From Dyadobacter fanqingshengii (GTDB taxonomy: Bacteria > Bacteroidota > Bacteroidia > Cytophagales > Spirosomataceae), in NCBI RefSeq assembly GCF_023822005.2, contig NZ_CP098806.1, forward strand, positions 4,030,001 through 4,094,000: 64,000 nt of DNA. The letters run 5' to 3'. The notes under the pieces are model-generated. The model made no database searches. It worked only from the letters and a program-made list of their open reading frames with translations, and was not told where the DNA came from. Shown here one piece after another: positions 45,257-54,315 of the stretch (the stretch's first letter is position 1; each line of letters starts with the position of its first letter). The position numbers and the translations under genes are program-made.

Positions 45257-46258
45257 CTAAATCACCTGAAATCCAAATGCATATGGATCTTCCTCGTCGT
45301 CGATAATGATTGTATTGTAACCCGTCACCACCGCCCAGCCTTCGATGCCTGGAATAATGGCAGGCTTGTCTCCTATCGTTACTTCGTCCTCAACGGATCC
45401 TGTGAATTTGGATCCGATAATACTTTCGTGAATGAACTGATCGCCTTTTTTGAGCTTTCCCTTAGCATGCCATTGCGCCATCCGGGCCGAAGTTCCGGTT
45501 CCGCAGGGTGATCTGTCAATAGCTTTATCTCCGTAGAAAACTGCATTGCGGGCTGTTGAAGTCTCGTCCAGAACCGCACCGGCCCATAGAAAGTGGCTCA
45601 ATCCGTTGATGTGCTCGTTTTCAGGATGGACAAACTTGTATTTTTCGTTCATCCGCGTGCGGCAAACGCGGCTCCAACTGATCAGCTGATCAGCTGTGTA
45701 ATGCTCGATTCCTTTGAAATTTTCCTGCGGGTCCACAATGGCGTAAAAGTTGCCGCCATAGGAAACATCCACCTTCAATGTGCCCAGTTCAGGACACTCC
45801 ACTTCGAGGTTCTCGGCTGCTAAAAATGATTTTATATTGATCAGTTTAACAGATTTCACTCTTTTGCCTTCCTGCACATATTCCACCAAAACCAGTCCGG
45901 CAGGCGTTTCGAGGCGCAGTTTTCCTGGGATTTTGGGGGTTACCAAACCTTCCTGAATCGCTATGGTGACAGTTCCAATGGTTCCGTGACCGCACATCGG
46001 GAGGCAGCCGCTGGTTTCAATGTAGAGCACGCCAATGTCGTTCGCGGGATCGACGGGCGGATATAAAATGCTTCCGCTCATCATGTCGTGCCCGCGCGGC
46101 TCGAACATTAATCCTTTTCTGATCCAGTCAAATTCTTTCAAAAAGTGAAGCCTGCGCTCCATCATGCTATTGCCCTGCAAAAGCGGGCCGCCACCGGCCA
46201 CCACACGAACGGGATTCCCGCAAGTGTGCGCGTCGATGCAGAAAAACGTTTTTCTCAT
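45257..46258 (-). CDS. 4-hydroxyproline 2-epimerase (proline racemase family)
   Basis: 333 residues. Both catalytic cysteines are present: Cys89 in MCGHGT and Cys252 in DRSPCGTGT. The second Cys separates epimerases/racemases from trans-3-hydroxyproline dehydratases, which have Thr there. The start FFCIDAHTCGNPVRVVAGGGP and the segment RGHDMMSG are typical of the hydroxyproline branch. It interconverts trans-4-hydroxy-L-proline and cis-4-hydroxy-D-proline in the cytoplasm. Its ATG overlaps the stop of the aldehyde dehydrogenase gene (TAATG), indicating translational coupling. Proline racemase is unlikely given the operon. Confidence 0.92.
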   Translation of the reverse strand: MRKTFFCIDAHTCGNPVRVVAGGGPLLQGNSMMERRLHFLKEFDWIRKGLMFEPRGHDMMSGSILYPPVDPANDIGVLYIETSGCLPMCGHGTIGTVTIAIQEGLVTPKIPGKLRLETPAGLVLVEYVQEGKRVKSVKLINIKSFLAAENLEVECPELGTLKVDVSYGGNFYAIVDPQENFKGIEHYTADQLISWSRVCRTRMNEKYKFVHPENEHINGLSHFLWAGAVLDETSTARNAVFYGDKAIDRSPCGTGTSARMAQWHAKGKLKKGDQFIHESIIGSKFTGSVEDEVTIGDKPAIIPGIEGWAVVTGYNTIIIDDEEDPYAFGFQVI

Positions 46259-47733
46259 TACAAAGCCTCCTTCGTTAGCTCGTTATTAACCGTCCGCCAG
46301 ATGCCGAGCGGATTGGCATTTTTCAATTCTTCGGGTAAAAATTCGTCCGGCCAGTTCTGGAAACTCATCGGCCGCACAAAACGCTTGATCGCGTCCGAGC
46401 CAACCGAAGTAAACTGGCTGTTGCTCGACGATGGGAATGGCCCGCCGTGGTGCATGGATTTACAAACTTCGACGCCCGTCGGGAAATTATTAAATAAAAT
46501 ACGGCCACATTTGTCGGTTACCAAGCCGATTAGTTCTTCGTTTTCAGCGAGGTCTTCGTTGCTTGCAAGCAATGTGGCTGTTAACTGTCCGTGCAGTTTT
46601 CCACCGACAGAAATCACTTCATCAATGCTTTCACACTTGATAATCAACGCAAACGGACCGAAAACCTCTTCCTGCAGAGCATCATTTTTCAGGAATGTTT
46701 GCGCATTCACCGTTGCAACCGTTGCGCCGCCTTGTCCTTCCAAAACTTCGGTTTCAGTAACGGCAAGGATTTCAACGCCGGGCTGCGTGGTTAACTTTTG
46801 GCTTCCTTTAATATAGCTTTCTGCAATGCCGACATGAAGCATATGCGCCGGAGCGATTTTTACAATTTCTTCTTGCAAGGCATTCTCGAAAGTGTCCAAG
46901 GCAGGGCTTTCAATGGCAATGACAATGCCGGGATTTGTGCAAAATTGACCTACGCCTAATGTTAGCGAGCCAGCATATTGTTTTGCCAATTCAGCAGCAG
47001 ATGCTTCCAATTTTTTTGGTAATAAAAACACAGGATTAACACTGCCCATTTCAGCAAAAACCGGAATTGGATTTGGTCTTTTTCCCGCAATCTCAGCCAA
47101 TGCAGTTCCAGCATGGTAAGAACCGGTAAAACCAACGGCCTTAATGATCGGATGGCTTACCAAAAATTGCGACTCCTCATTGGTTTCGAAATAAACGTGT
47201 GAAAAAGTGCCTTCCGGAAAACCGCTTTTGCTAACCCCGCGACTGATGGCATCGGCCATGATCTGCGAAGTTTCGGGATGGCCGGGATGTGCTTTTACCA
47301 CAACCGGGCAGCCTGCCGCAATGGCGCTGGCTGTGTCGCCGCCTGCTGTTGAGAATGCGAATGGGAAATTGCTTGCGCCGAAAACGGCAACGGGTCCTAA
47401 TGCAATGCTTGTTTTGCGAATATCCGGCTTAGGAGGCGTCCTTTCGGCATTTGCTGTGTCGATGCTGGCATCCAGCGGAGCGCCTTTTTCCAATGCTTCT
47501 GCATAGCTTCTCCATTGGAAAATCGTCCGTGCTTTTTCGCCGGTTAAGCGTGCTTCGGGCAAGTTGGATTCTGCTTTGGCCGTTGCAATGAGTTCAGGCC
47601 CAATGGCTTCGATCTCATCCGCAATGGTCCGCATCAGCGCAACACGCTTTTGAATTGAATATTTTTTCATGATCACAAAAGCCTCGAGAGACTTTTGCAA
47701 TATGGCTTCCAGTTGTTCTTTTGAAGTTGTCAT
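46258..47733 (-). CDS. Aldehyde dehydrogenase, probable 2-oxoglutarate semialdehyde dehydrogenase
   Basis: 491 residues. Catalytic Cys265 is in GQFCTNPG, general base Glu228 in FAEMGSVNP, and Asn122 in GASNFPFAF; these forms, rather than the common GQxC and ELGGK forms, are those of the branch acting on 2-oxoglutarate semialdehyde (2,5-dioxopentanoate). The product, 2-oxoglutarate, enters the TCA cycle. It lies 90 bases after the deaminase gene and overlaps the epimerase gene. The cofactor preference cannot be settled from sequence. Confidence 0.92.
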   Translation of the reverse strand: MTTSKEQLEAILQKSLEAFVIMKKYSIQKRVALMRTIADEIEAIGPELIATAKAESNLPEARLTGEKARTIFQWRSYAEALEKGAPLDASIDTANAERTPPKPDIRKTSIALGPVAVFGASNFPFAFSTAGGDTASAIAAGCPVVVKAHPGHPETSQIMADAISRGVSKSGFPEGTFSHVYFETNEESQFLVSHPIIKAVGFTGSYHAGTALAEIAGKRPNPIPVFAEMGSVNPVFLLPKKLEASAAELAKQYAGSLTLGVGQFCTNPGIVIAIESPALDTFENALQEEIVKIAPAHMLHVGIAESYIKGSQKLTTQPGVEILAVTETEVLEGQGGATVATVNAQTFLKNDALQEEVFGPFALIIKCESIDEVISVGGKLHGQLTATLLASNEDLAENEELIGLVTDKCGRILFNNFPTGVEVCKSMHHGGPFPSSSNSQFTSVGSDAIKRFVRPMSFQNWPDEFLPEELKNANPLGIWRTVNNELTKEAL

Positions 47734-47823
47734 GGTTGGTTAGGATAATTTCTGTTTGTAAAAGTCGCGAATTGAATGCTAATCCAGCTTTAAAGTAAAG
47801 CCGGATTACGTCATGCGACAATG

Positions 47824-48762
47824 TTATGCAACAGAAAAATCCGAAGACAAATTCAAATAATCTGGCAATGCAGGCTGAGTTGAAATAGCTTGATCAATAA
47901 TTGCAAGCACTTTTTCACGCTCTGCGCCTTCCAAAACTAATCTTGGTGCGCGAACGAATTCCGAGCCAATGCCTGCTTTGGTAGCGGCAAGCTTGATGTT
48001 TTGAACCAGTTTTGGATGAATGTCCAGTTCTAGCAAAGGAAGATACCAACGGTAAACGGCCAAGGCTTCTTTATATAAACCAGCTTTAACCAGATTGAAA
48101 ATCGCAACGGTTTCTTTTGGGAATGCGTCAACCAAGCCACCCACAACGCCGTCGCAGCCCAGCATAACCTCTTCCATAATCAATGTATCCACGCCGCAGA
48201 AAACTTTGAAACGGTCACCGAAACGGTTGTACAGGCGGGTAACATTGCTTACGTCACGTGTTGATTCCTTGATTGCGTGCACATTCGGAATCTCGGCAAG
48301 CTGCTCGAACATTTGTAACGTCACTTCGATTTTGTAATCTACCGGATTGTTGTAGATCATTAATGGCAATGAGGTGCTTTGCGCGATGGTTTTGAAGTAA
48401 ACAACCGTTTCGTGATCGTCGGCTTTGTAACGCATTGGAGGCAAGACCATTAGGCCGTCTGCACCCGCAGCTTCGGCTTCTTTGGCAAGGCTTACCGCTT
48501 CCGCAGTGGATTGCTCGGCAATGCAGACCACGATCGGGAAATCCTGCGCAACAATGCTTTTGGCATATTTAACCAATTCCACTTTTTCCGCTTTCGTCAA
48601 TGTGCTTGCTTCGCCCAGTGAGCCTGAAACGATCGCGCCAGTCACGCCTGCTTCGATCTGCACTTCCAGATTTTTGCGAAAAAGATCAAAATCAATGCTG
48701 TCATCTGATTTGAAAGGCGTTAGCAACGCCGGAAATACACCTTGCCAGGATTCCTTGTTCAT
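47824..48762 (-). CDS. DapA-family lyase, probable pyrroline-4-hydroxy-2-carboxylate deaminase
   Basis: 312 residues, dihydrodipicolinate-synthase superfamily. Tyr137 (MIYNNP) and Schiff-base Lys165 (AIKES) are in place, as is the carboxylate-binding loop SGSLGEASTL (Ser46-Leu55) in which the usual GTTGE reads GSLGE. True DapA is not expected in this operon; members in hydroxyproline clusters deaminate and dehydrate pyrroline-4-hydroxy-2-carboxylate to 2-oxoglutarate semialdehyde. It is the first gene of the operon, with a candidate promoter 40 bases upstream. Confidence 0.88.
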   Translation of the reverse strand: MNKESWQGVFPALLTPFKSDDSIDFDLFRKNLEVQIEAGVTGAIVSGSLGEASTLTKAEKVELVKYAKSIVAQDFPIVVCIAEQSTAEAVSLAKEAEAAGADGLMVLPPMRYKADDHETVVYFKTIAQSTSLPLMIYNNPVDYKIEVTLQMFEQLAEIPNVHAIKESTRDVSNVTRLYNRFGDRFKVFCGVDTLIMEEVMLGCDGVVGGLVDAFPKETVAIFNLVKAGLYKEALAVYRWYLPLLELDIHPKLVQNIKLAATKAGIGSEFVRAPRLVLEGAEREKVLAIIDQAISTQPALPDYLNLSSDFSVA

Positions 48763-48801
48763 ATATTGATTGTGTTAACTATGAAAGATCTTAATTTTTG
48801 T

Positions 48802-48829
48802 CAAAGTTAATGGTTGAAAAACCGACAAA
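48802..48829 (-). promoter_or_regulatory. Candidate promoter of the hydroxyproline operon
   Basis: On the minus strand TAACTTTG (48809-48802) fits the Bacteroidota -7 pattern TAnnTTTG, with TTTG (48829-48826) 16 bases upstream, slightly closer than usual. The expected transcript would begin near 48795, about 30 bases before the deaminase start. Confidence 0.45.
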
Positions 48830-48885
48830 CATTTCTGGTTTTAATCAATAATATACGAATTTTAACATAAAACCGAATCCGGAGT

Positions 48886-50814
48886 TCAAGGTTTGTTTTC
48901 GACGAATACGACTTGGGCGCGGTCTGCTTTCCTTACCTTTTTGAGGAAATCGATCCAGGCGGGAAAATCCTTGGCGTTGTAGCGCCCGCCGTTCATAACG
49001 ACCTTCCGTGCACATACAAGCTTGTTATTTTCCAAAACCGTCTTTGATTCATAAGTGCCAAAAACCGATTTGATCTGAACAGACGGCAATGTTGTTTCCA
49101 GCTTATAATTCGCTGGAATGACGTAGGAGACCGTGTCAGAATCGGTAAAGTCGTACACCGAACCGGGCAAATAGAAATCTGTTGTGCGTTCTGTGGTGGC
49201 GGGCAAATCAAACGGGCGGCTTAATAGTGTGGGTTTGATAAAAAGCCGTGTCCCTGTTTTGGTGGCGCAATTTCTTACATTAAGGGAAAGCTTTTCGGTC
49301 ATGGTCGGTTCTGTTTCGCGGCCTTCCATAAGTTCAAATCGTTGCAGATCAAGGCTAGGCAGATTAATGTGGTTCATCAGCCACTTTCTTTGCTCTTCTT
49401 TATTACCATTGTGAAAAACGGTGTTCCGCGATTCCTGTTGCAAACCCGCATACAATGTCTGCACTTCCACCTGTCCGTTCCCGCCTTCGTCCAGATTTAC
49501 ATTGGCGCGGCTTTTTCTGGTATTCTGGTGTGATTTGTAAACGGGCGTTGGCACCAGTTTTCCGCCTTCGGGTGTGATGAGCAAGGCGTGGCGGCTGCCG
49601 GTGAATGTGCCCATGAAGTTGGGGGTTGTAGTCTGGCTGGTGCATTCCAGCCACATGGTGTCTTTCGCCACCACGGCGCAGGCAATCACGTGATTGAACT
49701 GACTGCTGGGAAAATCAGGTTTCATGAATGCCTCGTCACCAGCTTTGATAAGAGCGACATAAGCAGGGATTCCAGCCTGGCGTAATGCAGCAACGGTGAA
49801 ATTGCTCAATGCCTTACAATCGCCATAACCTTTGTTGGCGACGGTCATTGCGTCAATGGTCTGCCAGCCGCCGATCCCGAGCTGAATGCTCACATAACGC
49901 GAGCGCGCCTGCATCCATTTGTATATTTTCTCAACTTTCTCCCGATCCGTTTTCGCATTGGCAATCAACGACTTGATCTCTGTAACCGTCGCTGGCGGAA
50001 GCACGTCGCGGCCTGCATTTAATGTATGATAGAATTTACCAAAATCGTCCCAGCTATTGAAATTTCCCTGATAATCCTGCACTTCAAAATCGGATGGCGC
50101 AGCCATGACCATAGGCGTGTAATCCATTAACGGAAGCGGATAAAAGTCCGTGGTGAGGGGCACGGCATACTTTTCCACAATCCAGGTGTAAATGTCCGAA
50201 CCGTCGTCTCCCCTGGATTTTTGAACGGCTTTTATACCATTATATTCTTTATACCGAAACTTGAAACCGGCTGGCGTCTTGATCGTAAAATGGGCGCGTT
50301 CAACAGCGGTTTTGGAGTCGGATAAAGGCATCCAGCGGGGATAGAACATCATGTTTTTCTCCTTGGTCTCGTAAATGAACTCAACCGTGTAAGGATAGGA
50401 ATAGCTTTTCTTACCAAAATCGGCCAGCTTAATCCTTGCGTCGGTAATGTTGTCGCCGCCGCCGCCATATCCATAATCCGTAATGTCTGCGTTTTTAAGC
50501 TTCTTTTGCAGTTTGCCGGTGGCGTCGTAAAGGTTGCCGCTGATGTCGTTGATTTTGGTAAACTTATCATAACCCACCATGAGTTGCCCATATTCCGCTT
50601 CCCCGCTTTCATTCAAAATGGTCACAACCGTCCGCTTTTTGTGGCGCGCTTCTGCTTTTGATACAACCTCAAAAATATCCTCATCCACACGGATAACAGC
50701 ATTTGCCCCGGCATTGAGCTCGGGGCTTATTTTGGTGACATCAAATTCACCTTGTGCCTGTACATGCAAGAAATGGGAGCAGGCTAAAAATATTACTGAT
50801 ACTAAAAATCGCAT
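48886..50814 (-). CDS. DUF3857 and transglutaminase-like domain protein, catalytic residues intact
   Basis: 642 residues with a signal peptide (FLACSHFLHVQAQ). The N-terminal half is a DUF3857 beta domain (about 30-240). The transglutaminase-like core follows: Cys333 in GYGDCKALS and His375 in FNHVIA are present, and the third position is Glu390 (WLECTSQ) instead of the more common Asp. The C-terminal part returns to beta structure. Such periplasmic proteins are common in Bacteroidota; a peptidase or cross-linking activity is possible but unproven. It starts 9 bases after the stop of the upstream paralogue, so the two form one operon. Confidence 0.85.
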   Translation of the reverse strand: MRFLVSVIFLACSHFLHVQAQGEFDVTKISPELNAGANAVIRVDEDIFEVVSKAEARHKKRTVVTILNESGEAEYGQLMVGYDKFTKINDISGNLYDATGKLQKKLKNADITDYGYGGGGDNITDARIKLADFGKKSYSYPYTVEFIYETKEKNMMFYPRWMPLSDSKTAVERAHFTIKTPAGFKFRYKEYNGIKAVQKSRGDDGSDIYTWIVEKYAVPLTTDFYPLPLMDYTPMVMAAPSDFEVQDYQGNFNSWDDFGKFYHTLNAGRDVLPPATVTEIKSLIANAKTDREKVEKIYKWMQARSRYVSIQLGIGGWQTIDAMTVANKGYGDCKALSNFTVAALRQAGIPAYVALIKAGDEAFMKPDFPSSQFNHVIACAVVAKDTMWLECTSQTTTPNFMGTFTGSRHALLITPEGGKLVPTPVYKSHQNTRKSRANVNLDEGGNGQVEVQTLYAGLQQESRNTVFHNGNKEEQRKWLMNHINLPSLDLQRFELMEGRETEPTMTEKLSLNVRNCATKTGTRLFIKPTLLSRPFDLPATTERTTDFYLPGSVYDFTDSDTVSYVIPANYKLETTLPSVQIKSVFGTYESKTVLENNKLVCARKVVMNGGRYNAKDFPAWIDFLKKVRKADRAQVVFVENKP

Positions 50815-50823
50815 AGCTGAGGG

Positions 50824-52860
50824 TTAATTGGCCTTTTTCTTAATAACCAGCGGTTGCGCATGTTTTTGGACTACGCGCTCAAAAAACTCTTGCAATGCAT
50901 GATATTCGTCGGGCGCAAAGTTTGTTTTGGAAAGCACCATTGTGCTGTTGACCTGAATTACATCACCAGCCTGCCGCACCTGATATACAAATTTCCCGGC
51001 TTTATCCGGAAGCATAATCATCTCCGCCTTTGGCATTTCTTCCAAAACATAACCTGCCGGAAGCTTATAATTCGCAATAAACGACTCCGACATGCCGCTG
51101 GTAAAGTCAAGCGGATAGATCCGTTCTTTCGATTTCAGCGGGTTACTTTCCCAGCGACCGGCCATGATGGGATTGAAATAAAATAATTCGCCCGAAGCAT
51201 TCTCGTCTTCCAGTTCGAAATCACAGGCCACATTCACCGCCAGTTTCAAATCATCACTCTTATTTTTAACAGCAATGTTGCTGATCTTCCATTCCGGCGA
51301 TCGCTTTTTAAGCGCTTCGTGGTAAGTGTCATCAGGCTCTTTCACATATTTGTCCCGCCATCGTAATGCTTCATAACCCGCATAGGAAATGCTGTAATTG
51401 CCTTTTATGCTTCCGTCTTCGGGCTGGATGTTTGCATTCACCATTTCCAGTCTGGTCTGCATATCCTGTGGTTTTATATCCAAAAACCGCCCAGCTCCCT
51501 TTTTAGGGATAAGCCTGCCATAACCGTTCAATGCATGCTCTGGTAGAAGGCCGAGCTTGGCATAGGGCTGAGTGGCGTCCAGAAAATATTCTTTTCCGGC
51601 GATCTCAACGTGGCTGACCACATAATTGCAGCTTTCCAGAAGCGGGATTTCTTTCAGAAACCTGCCATTGGAACGTGTGCTCAGGATCACAGGATCAGCA
51701 TTCAGGTCTAATTCGCGAAGCAGTGAAGTGAGTATCAAATTCACCTCCGTAGCATTGCCTGCCTTATTTTCGTAGGCTTTTTTGACACCGTCTCTGGAAC
51801 CAAGATACGACGAACCGTCCCATTTCATATGGCTTTGCAGATGCCTGTATGCCAGCTCCATCTTTTCCTCCGGCGTCTTGGCGGTTTGCATAATTTCATC
51901 GCGCTTGGCTTTGAGGAATGATGATTTACGCAACTCTACGCCAAACCAGCTTGCCTCGTTCAATGTCTTTTCAACATTGTCCCAGGTGTTGGAAAAATGC
52001 TTCGATATTTCACCAGGCACCTGAATGACGGAAAGCTCAAAATTAACCTTGGACAAATAATCACTTTCTGTCGTTATAAAAGGTTCGTTGACAAATGCTG
52101 GCGCATCCTTCACAACAAAACGATAGGCGACGCCGCGCCCGTTAAGCTTGGACAAGCTAAAATGCACGTCCGTAGGCTCCTGTTCGCTGATATACAGGGG
52201 CAGGTAACCGCTCATGGTTGTTTTATATTCCAGAAAAAACGGGATCGTAATGCGGAACTCACTCCACTTACTCGGCACGGAGGCCTGAAAAGACCAGGGA
52301 GCGGGTTTATCGCGGACAGTCAATGGCGTTGTGCGCCTGTACGAATATTCGATCACCGAACCTTTGCGTGCATTGGCGAGGTTGAATTTGTAAGCATAAT
52401 ATTTACCCGTGGCTTTTTCCCGCTTGATCGACTTCCTGTCCATCGCAGTTCGTACAACCTGTCCGTTCTCCATATTATACGTGTATCCCTGAATGTCGTC
52501 CAACATTTCCTGGTTCTCGGGTCCGCTGCCTTCGTAAGTATTGATTGCAATGGAAGCTCGGTCCAGGGCTGACTCTTTTAGGATTTTGATCCTGATCCAG
52601 GATTCCATCACCATCACAAGTCCGCGGATGTCGTCGTAACGGTAAGTAACTTCGCCAAAATCGTAGAGGTAAACTGCGGCGGCCGAGCTATCGCCCGGGA
52701 AAGCAGTCATTTCTACCGCGGCACGGTCCACAACCCCGAATTTGGGTTTGAAATCATCCTGGGCAAAAGCATTGAGTGAGAGAAACGTGAGGATTGAAAG
52801 GGCATAAACCCTCCATGAAACAACGCAGGACAGTCTGCACTGAAGTAAAAAGTGAGTCAT
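50824..52860 (-). CDS. DUF3857 / transglutaminase-like protein with missing catalytic Cys and His
   Basis: 678 residues from the ATG at 52860, which gives a signal peptide ending LNAFAQ; the frame remains open to 52971. DUF3857 occupies roughly residues 30-260. In the transglutaminase-like core the catalytic Cys is Ala370 (KAGNATEVN, compare GYGDCKALS in the next gene), the His is Tyr413 (CNYVVS), and only the Asp remains (Asp428, YFLDATQ). It should be catalytically dead and may be a binding or structural partner of the active paralogue 9 bases downstream. Confidence 0.82.
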   Translation of the reverse strand: MTHFLLQCRLSCVVSWRVYALSILTFLSLNAFAQDDFKPKFGVVDRAAVEMTAFPGDSSAAAVYLYDFGEVTYRYDDIRGLVMVMESWIRIKILKESALDRASIAINTYEGSGPENQEMLDDIQGYTYNMENGQVVRTAMDRKSIKREKATGKYYAYKFNLANARKGSVIEYSYRRTTPLTVRDKPAPWSFQASVPSKWSEFRITIPFFLEYKTTMSGYLPLYISEQEPTDVHFSLSKLNGRGVAYRFVVKDAPAFVNEPFITTESDYLSKVNFELSVIQVPGEISKHFSNTWDNVEKTLNEASWFGVELRKSSFLKAKRDEIMQTAKTPEEKMELAYRHLQSHMKWDGSSYLGSRDGVKKAYENKAGNATEVNLILTSLLRELDLNADPVILSTRSNGRFLKEIPLLESCNYVVSHVEIAGKEYFLDATQPYAKLGLLPEHALNGYGRLIPKKGAGRFLDIKPQDMQTRLEMVNANIQPEDGSIKGNYSISYAGYEALRWRDKYVKEPDDTYHEALKKRSPEWKISNIAVKNKSDDLKLAVNVACDFELEDENASGELFYFNPIMAGRWESNPLKSKERIYPLDFTSGMSESFIANYKLPAGYVLEEMPKAEMIMLPDKAGKFVYQVRQAGDVIQVNSTMVLSKTNFAPDEYHALQEFFERVVQKHAQPLVIKKKAN

Positions 52861-53079
52861 GCAACGAACAAATGAAGAGGTAGAAATTATTATGCATAAT
52901 TGCAGCATTAATTTGATTTTCACAAAAAATTTGTAACTCTTGGTAGATTTTTTTTCACTCAAATCCGTCAAACTGCAAAAACAGATTTTAATGCCTATTT
53001 TTGAGACGAAACAGAGCCCGGCCTTGTTCCCATTTTACCTATTCCTATTAACCCGGATCATTAACATTTTACAATTACT

Positions 53080-54171
53080 ATGTCATCTTTTGAAAATGGA
53101 AGCCCACTTCGCGTACTAGTCGTCGGTTGTGGCAACATGGGAGCCTCCCATGCATTTGCATATCATTCGCTGGACGGTTTTGAGATCTGCGGGATCGTTT
53201 CAACAGGCAAAAGCAAAGAAGTTCTGAATGAAAAACTTGGCGGCGGTTATGCGCTTTTCAGCGATTATGACACTGCTTTGAGGGAAACAAAACCGGATGC
53301 AGTCTGCATTTCAACTTACCCGGACACGCATGAGGACTTTGCAATAAAAGCGCTTGAAAGCGGTGCGCATGTTTTCATCGAAAAACCGCTTGCTGATACT
53401 GTTGAAGGGGCTAAGCGTGTGGTGGAAGCTGCGAAAACGGCTGGTAAGAAAGTGGTTGTAGGTTATATTCTTCGTGTGCATCCTTCGTGGGAGCGTTTTG
53501 TTGCTGAGGCACAAAACCTTGGAAAACCATTGGTTATGCGCATGAACCTGAACCAGCAAAGCCACGGATATATGTGGGGCGTTCACCGGAACCTGATGAA
53601 AAGCCTGAGCCCCATCGTGGACTGCGGAGTGCATTACATAGACGTAATGTGCCAGATGACGCGTTCGAAACCTTTGCGCGTAAACGCAATTGGTGCACGT
53701 TTGACGGAAGACATTCCTGCGGGAAATTATAATTACGGTCAATTGCAGATCTGGTTTGAAGATGGTTCCGTAGGCTGGTACGAAGCGGGTTGGGGACCGA
53801 TGATCAGTGAAACTGCATTCTTTGTGAAAGATGTGATCGGACCGAAAGGAAGCGTTTCTATCGTAGCAAAAGATGCGGGCGGAACGGGAAAATCTTCTTC
53901 CGTAGAAGCGCATACGAAGACCGAATCGATCCGTGTGCATTATGCAGACCTGAATGATCAGGACGAATTTGTGAAAGAAGATTCCTGGATCAATCTGGAA
54001 GACGAGCCGGATCACCAGGAACTCTGCAACCGCGAGCAGCGCTATTTCCTGAATGCGGTCCGTGAGGATTTCGATCTGACAGACCACTTGCAGGATGCTG
54101 TGACGAGTTTACAAATTGCATTTGCATGTGACGAATCAGTGAAGACCGGACGCACCGTGGACCTGGTTTAA
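53080..54171 (+). CDS. Gfo/Idh/MocA-family oxidoreductase
   Basis: 363 residues, cytoplasmic. The Rossmann start is LRVLVVGCGNMGASHAFAYH, and the conserved lysine is in HVFIEKPLADTVEGAK. The C-terminal domain has SPIVDCGVHYIDVMCQM, the usual family substrate motif. Substrate unknown, probably a sugar or inositol derivative. It is transcribed in the same direction as the SusC/SusD pair, but a strong terminator and a 600-base gap separate them. A TATTTTTG element at 52996-53003 could be its -7 box. Confidence 0.9.
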   Translation: MSSFENGSPLRVLVVGCGNMGASHAFAYHSLDGFEICGIVSTGKSKEVLNEKLGGGYALFSDYDTALRETKPDAVCISTYPDTHEDFAIKALESGAHVFIEKPLADTVEGAKRVVEAAKTAGKKVVVGYILRVHPSWERFVAEAQNLGKPLVMRMNLNQQSHGYMWGVHRNLMKSLSPIVDCGVHYIDVMCQMTRSKPLRVNAIGARLTEDIPAGNYNYGQLQIWFEDGSVGWYEAGWGPMISETAFFVKDVIGPKGSVSIVAKDAGGTGKSSSVEAHTKTESIRVHYADLNDQDEFVKEDSWINLEDEPDHQELCNREQRYFLNAVREDFDLTDHLQDAVTSLQIAFACDESVKTGRTVDLV

Positions 54172-54190
54172 CAGCTTCGGAATAAATAAA

Positions 54191-54240
54191 TGCCTTGTTA
54201 CTTTTCGGTTACATACGGAAAAAGTAACAAGGCACTTTTA
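54191..54240 (+). terminator. Rho-independent terminator
   Basis: Fifteen-base arms (54191-54205 and 54220-54234) pair perfectly, with the core GCCTTGTTAC / GTAACAAGGC, followed by CTTTTA. It lies 19 bases after the Gfo/Idh stop. Confidence 0.85.
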
Positions 54241-54301
54241 TGTATACTAATGGTTAACTAATTGATTCCGAGCGAAAATTGATCATTTATGGCTGAATTT
54301 A

Positions 54302-54315
54302 TGCAAACGTTTGCA
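54302..54315. promoter_or_regulatory. LacI-family operator, perfect palindrome
   Basis: TGCAAACGTTTGCA is an exact 14-bp palindrome with the central CG typical of LacI/GalR-family operators. It lies 456 bases before the SusC start at 54772. The shared core AAACGTTT recurs at 54747-54754, 17 bases before the start codon. No LacI regulator gene is in the window, so it would act in trans. Confidence 0.65.

Noticed and set aside
46145..46816. A 223-residue plus-strand frame
   Set aside because: Antisense to the epimerase and aldehyde dehydrogenase genes, both of which have intact catalytic motifs.
53311..54087. A 258-residue minus-strand frame
   Set aside because: It lies wholly antisense to the well-supported Gfo/Idh gene at 53080-54171 and has a Cys/Phe/His-rich composition without domain motifs.
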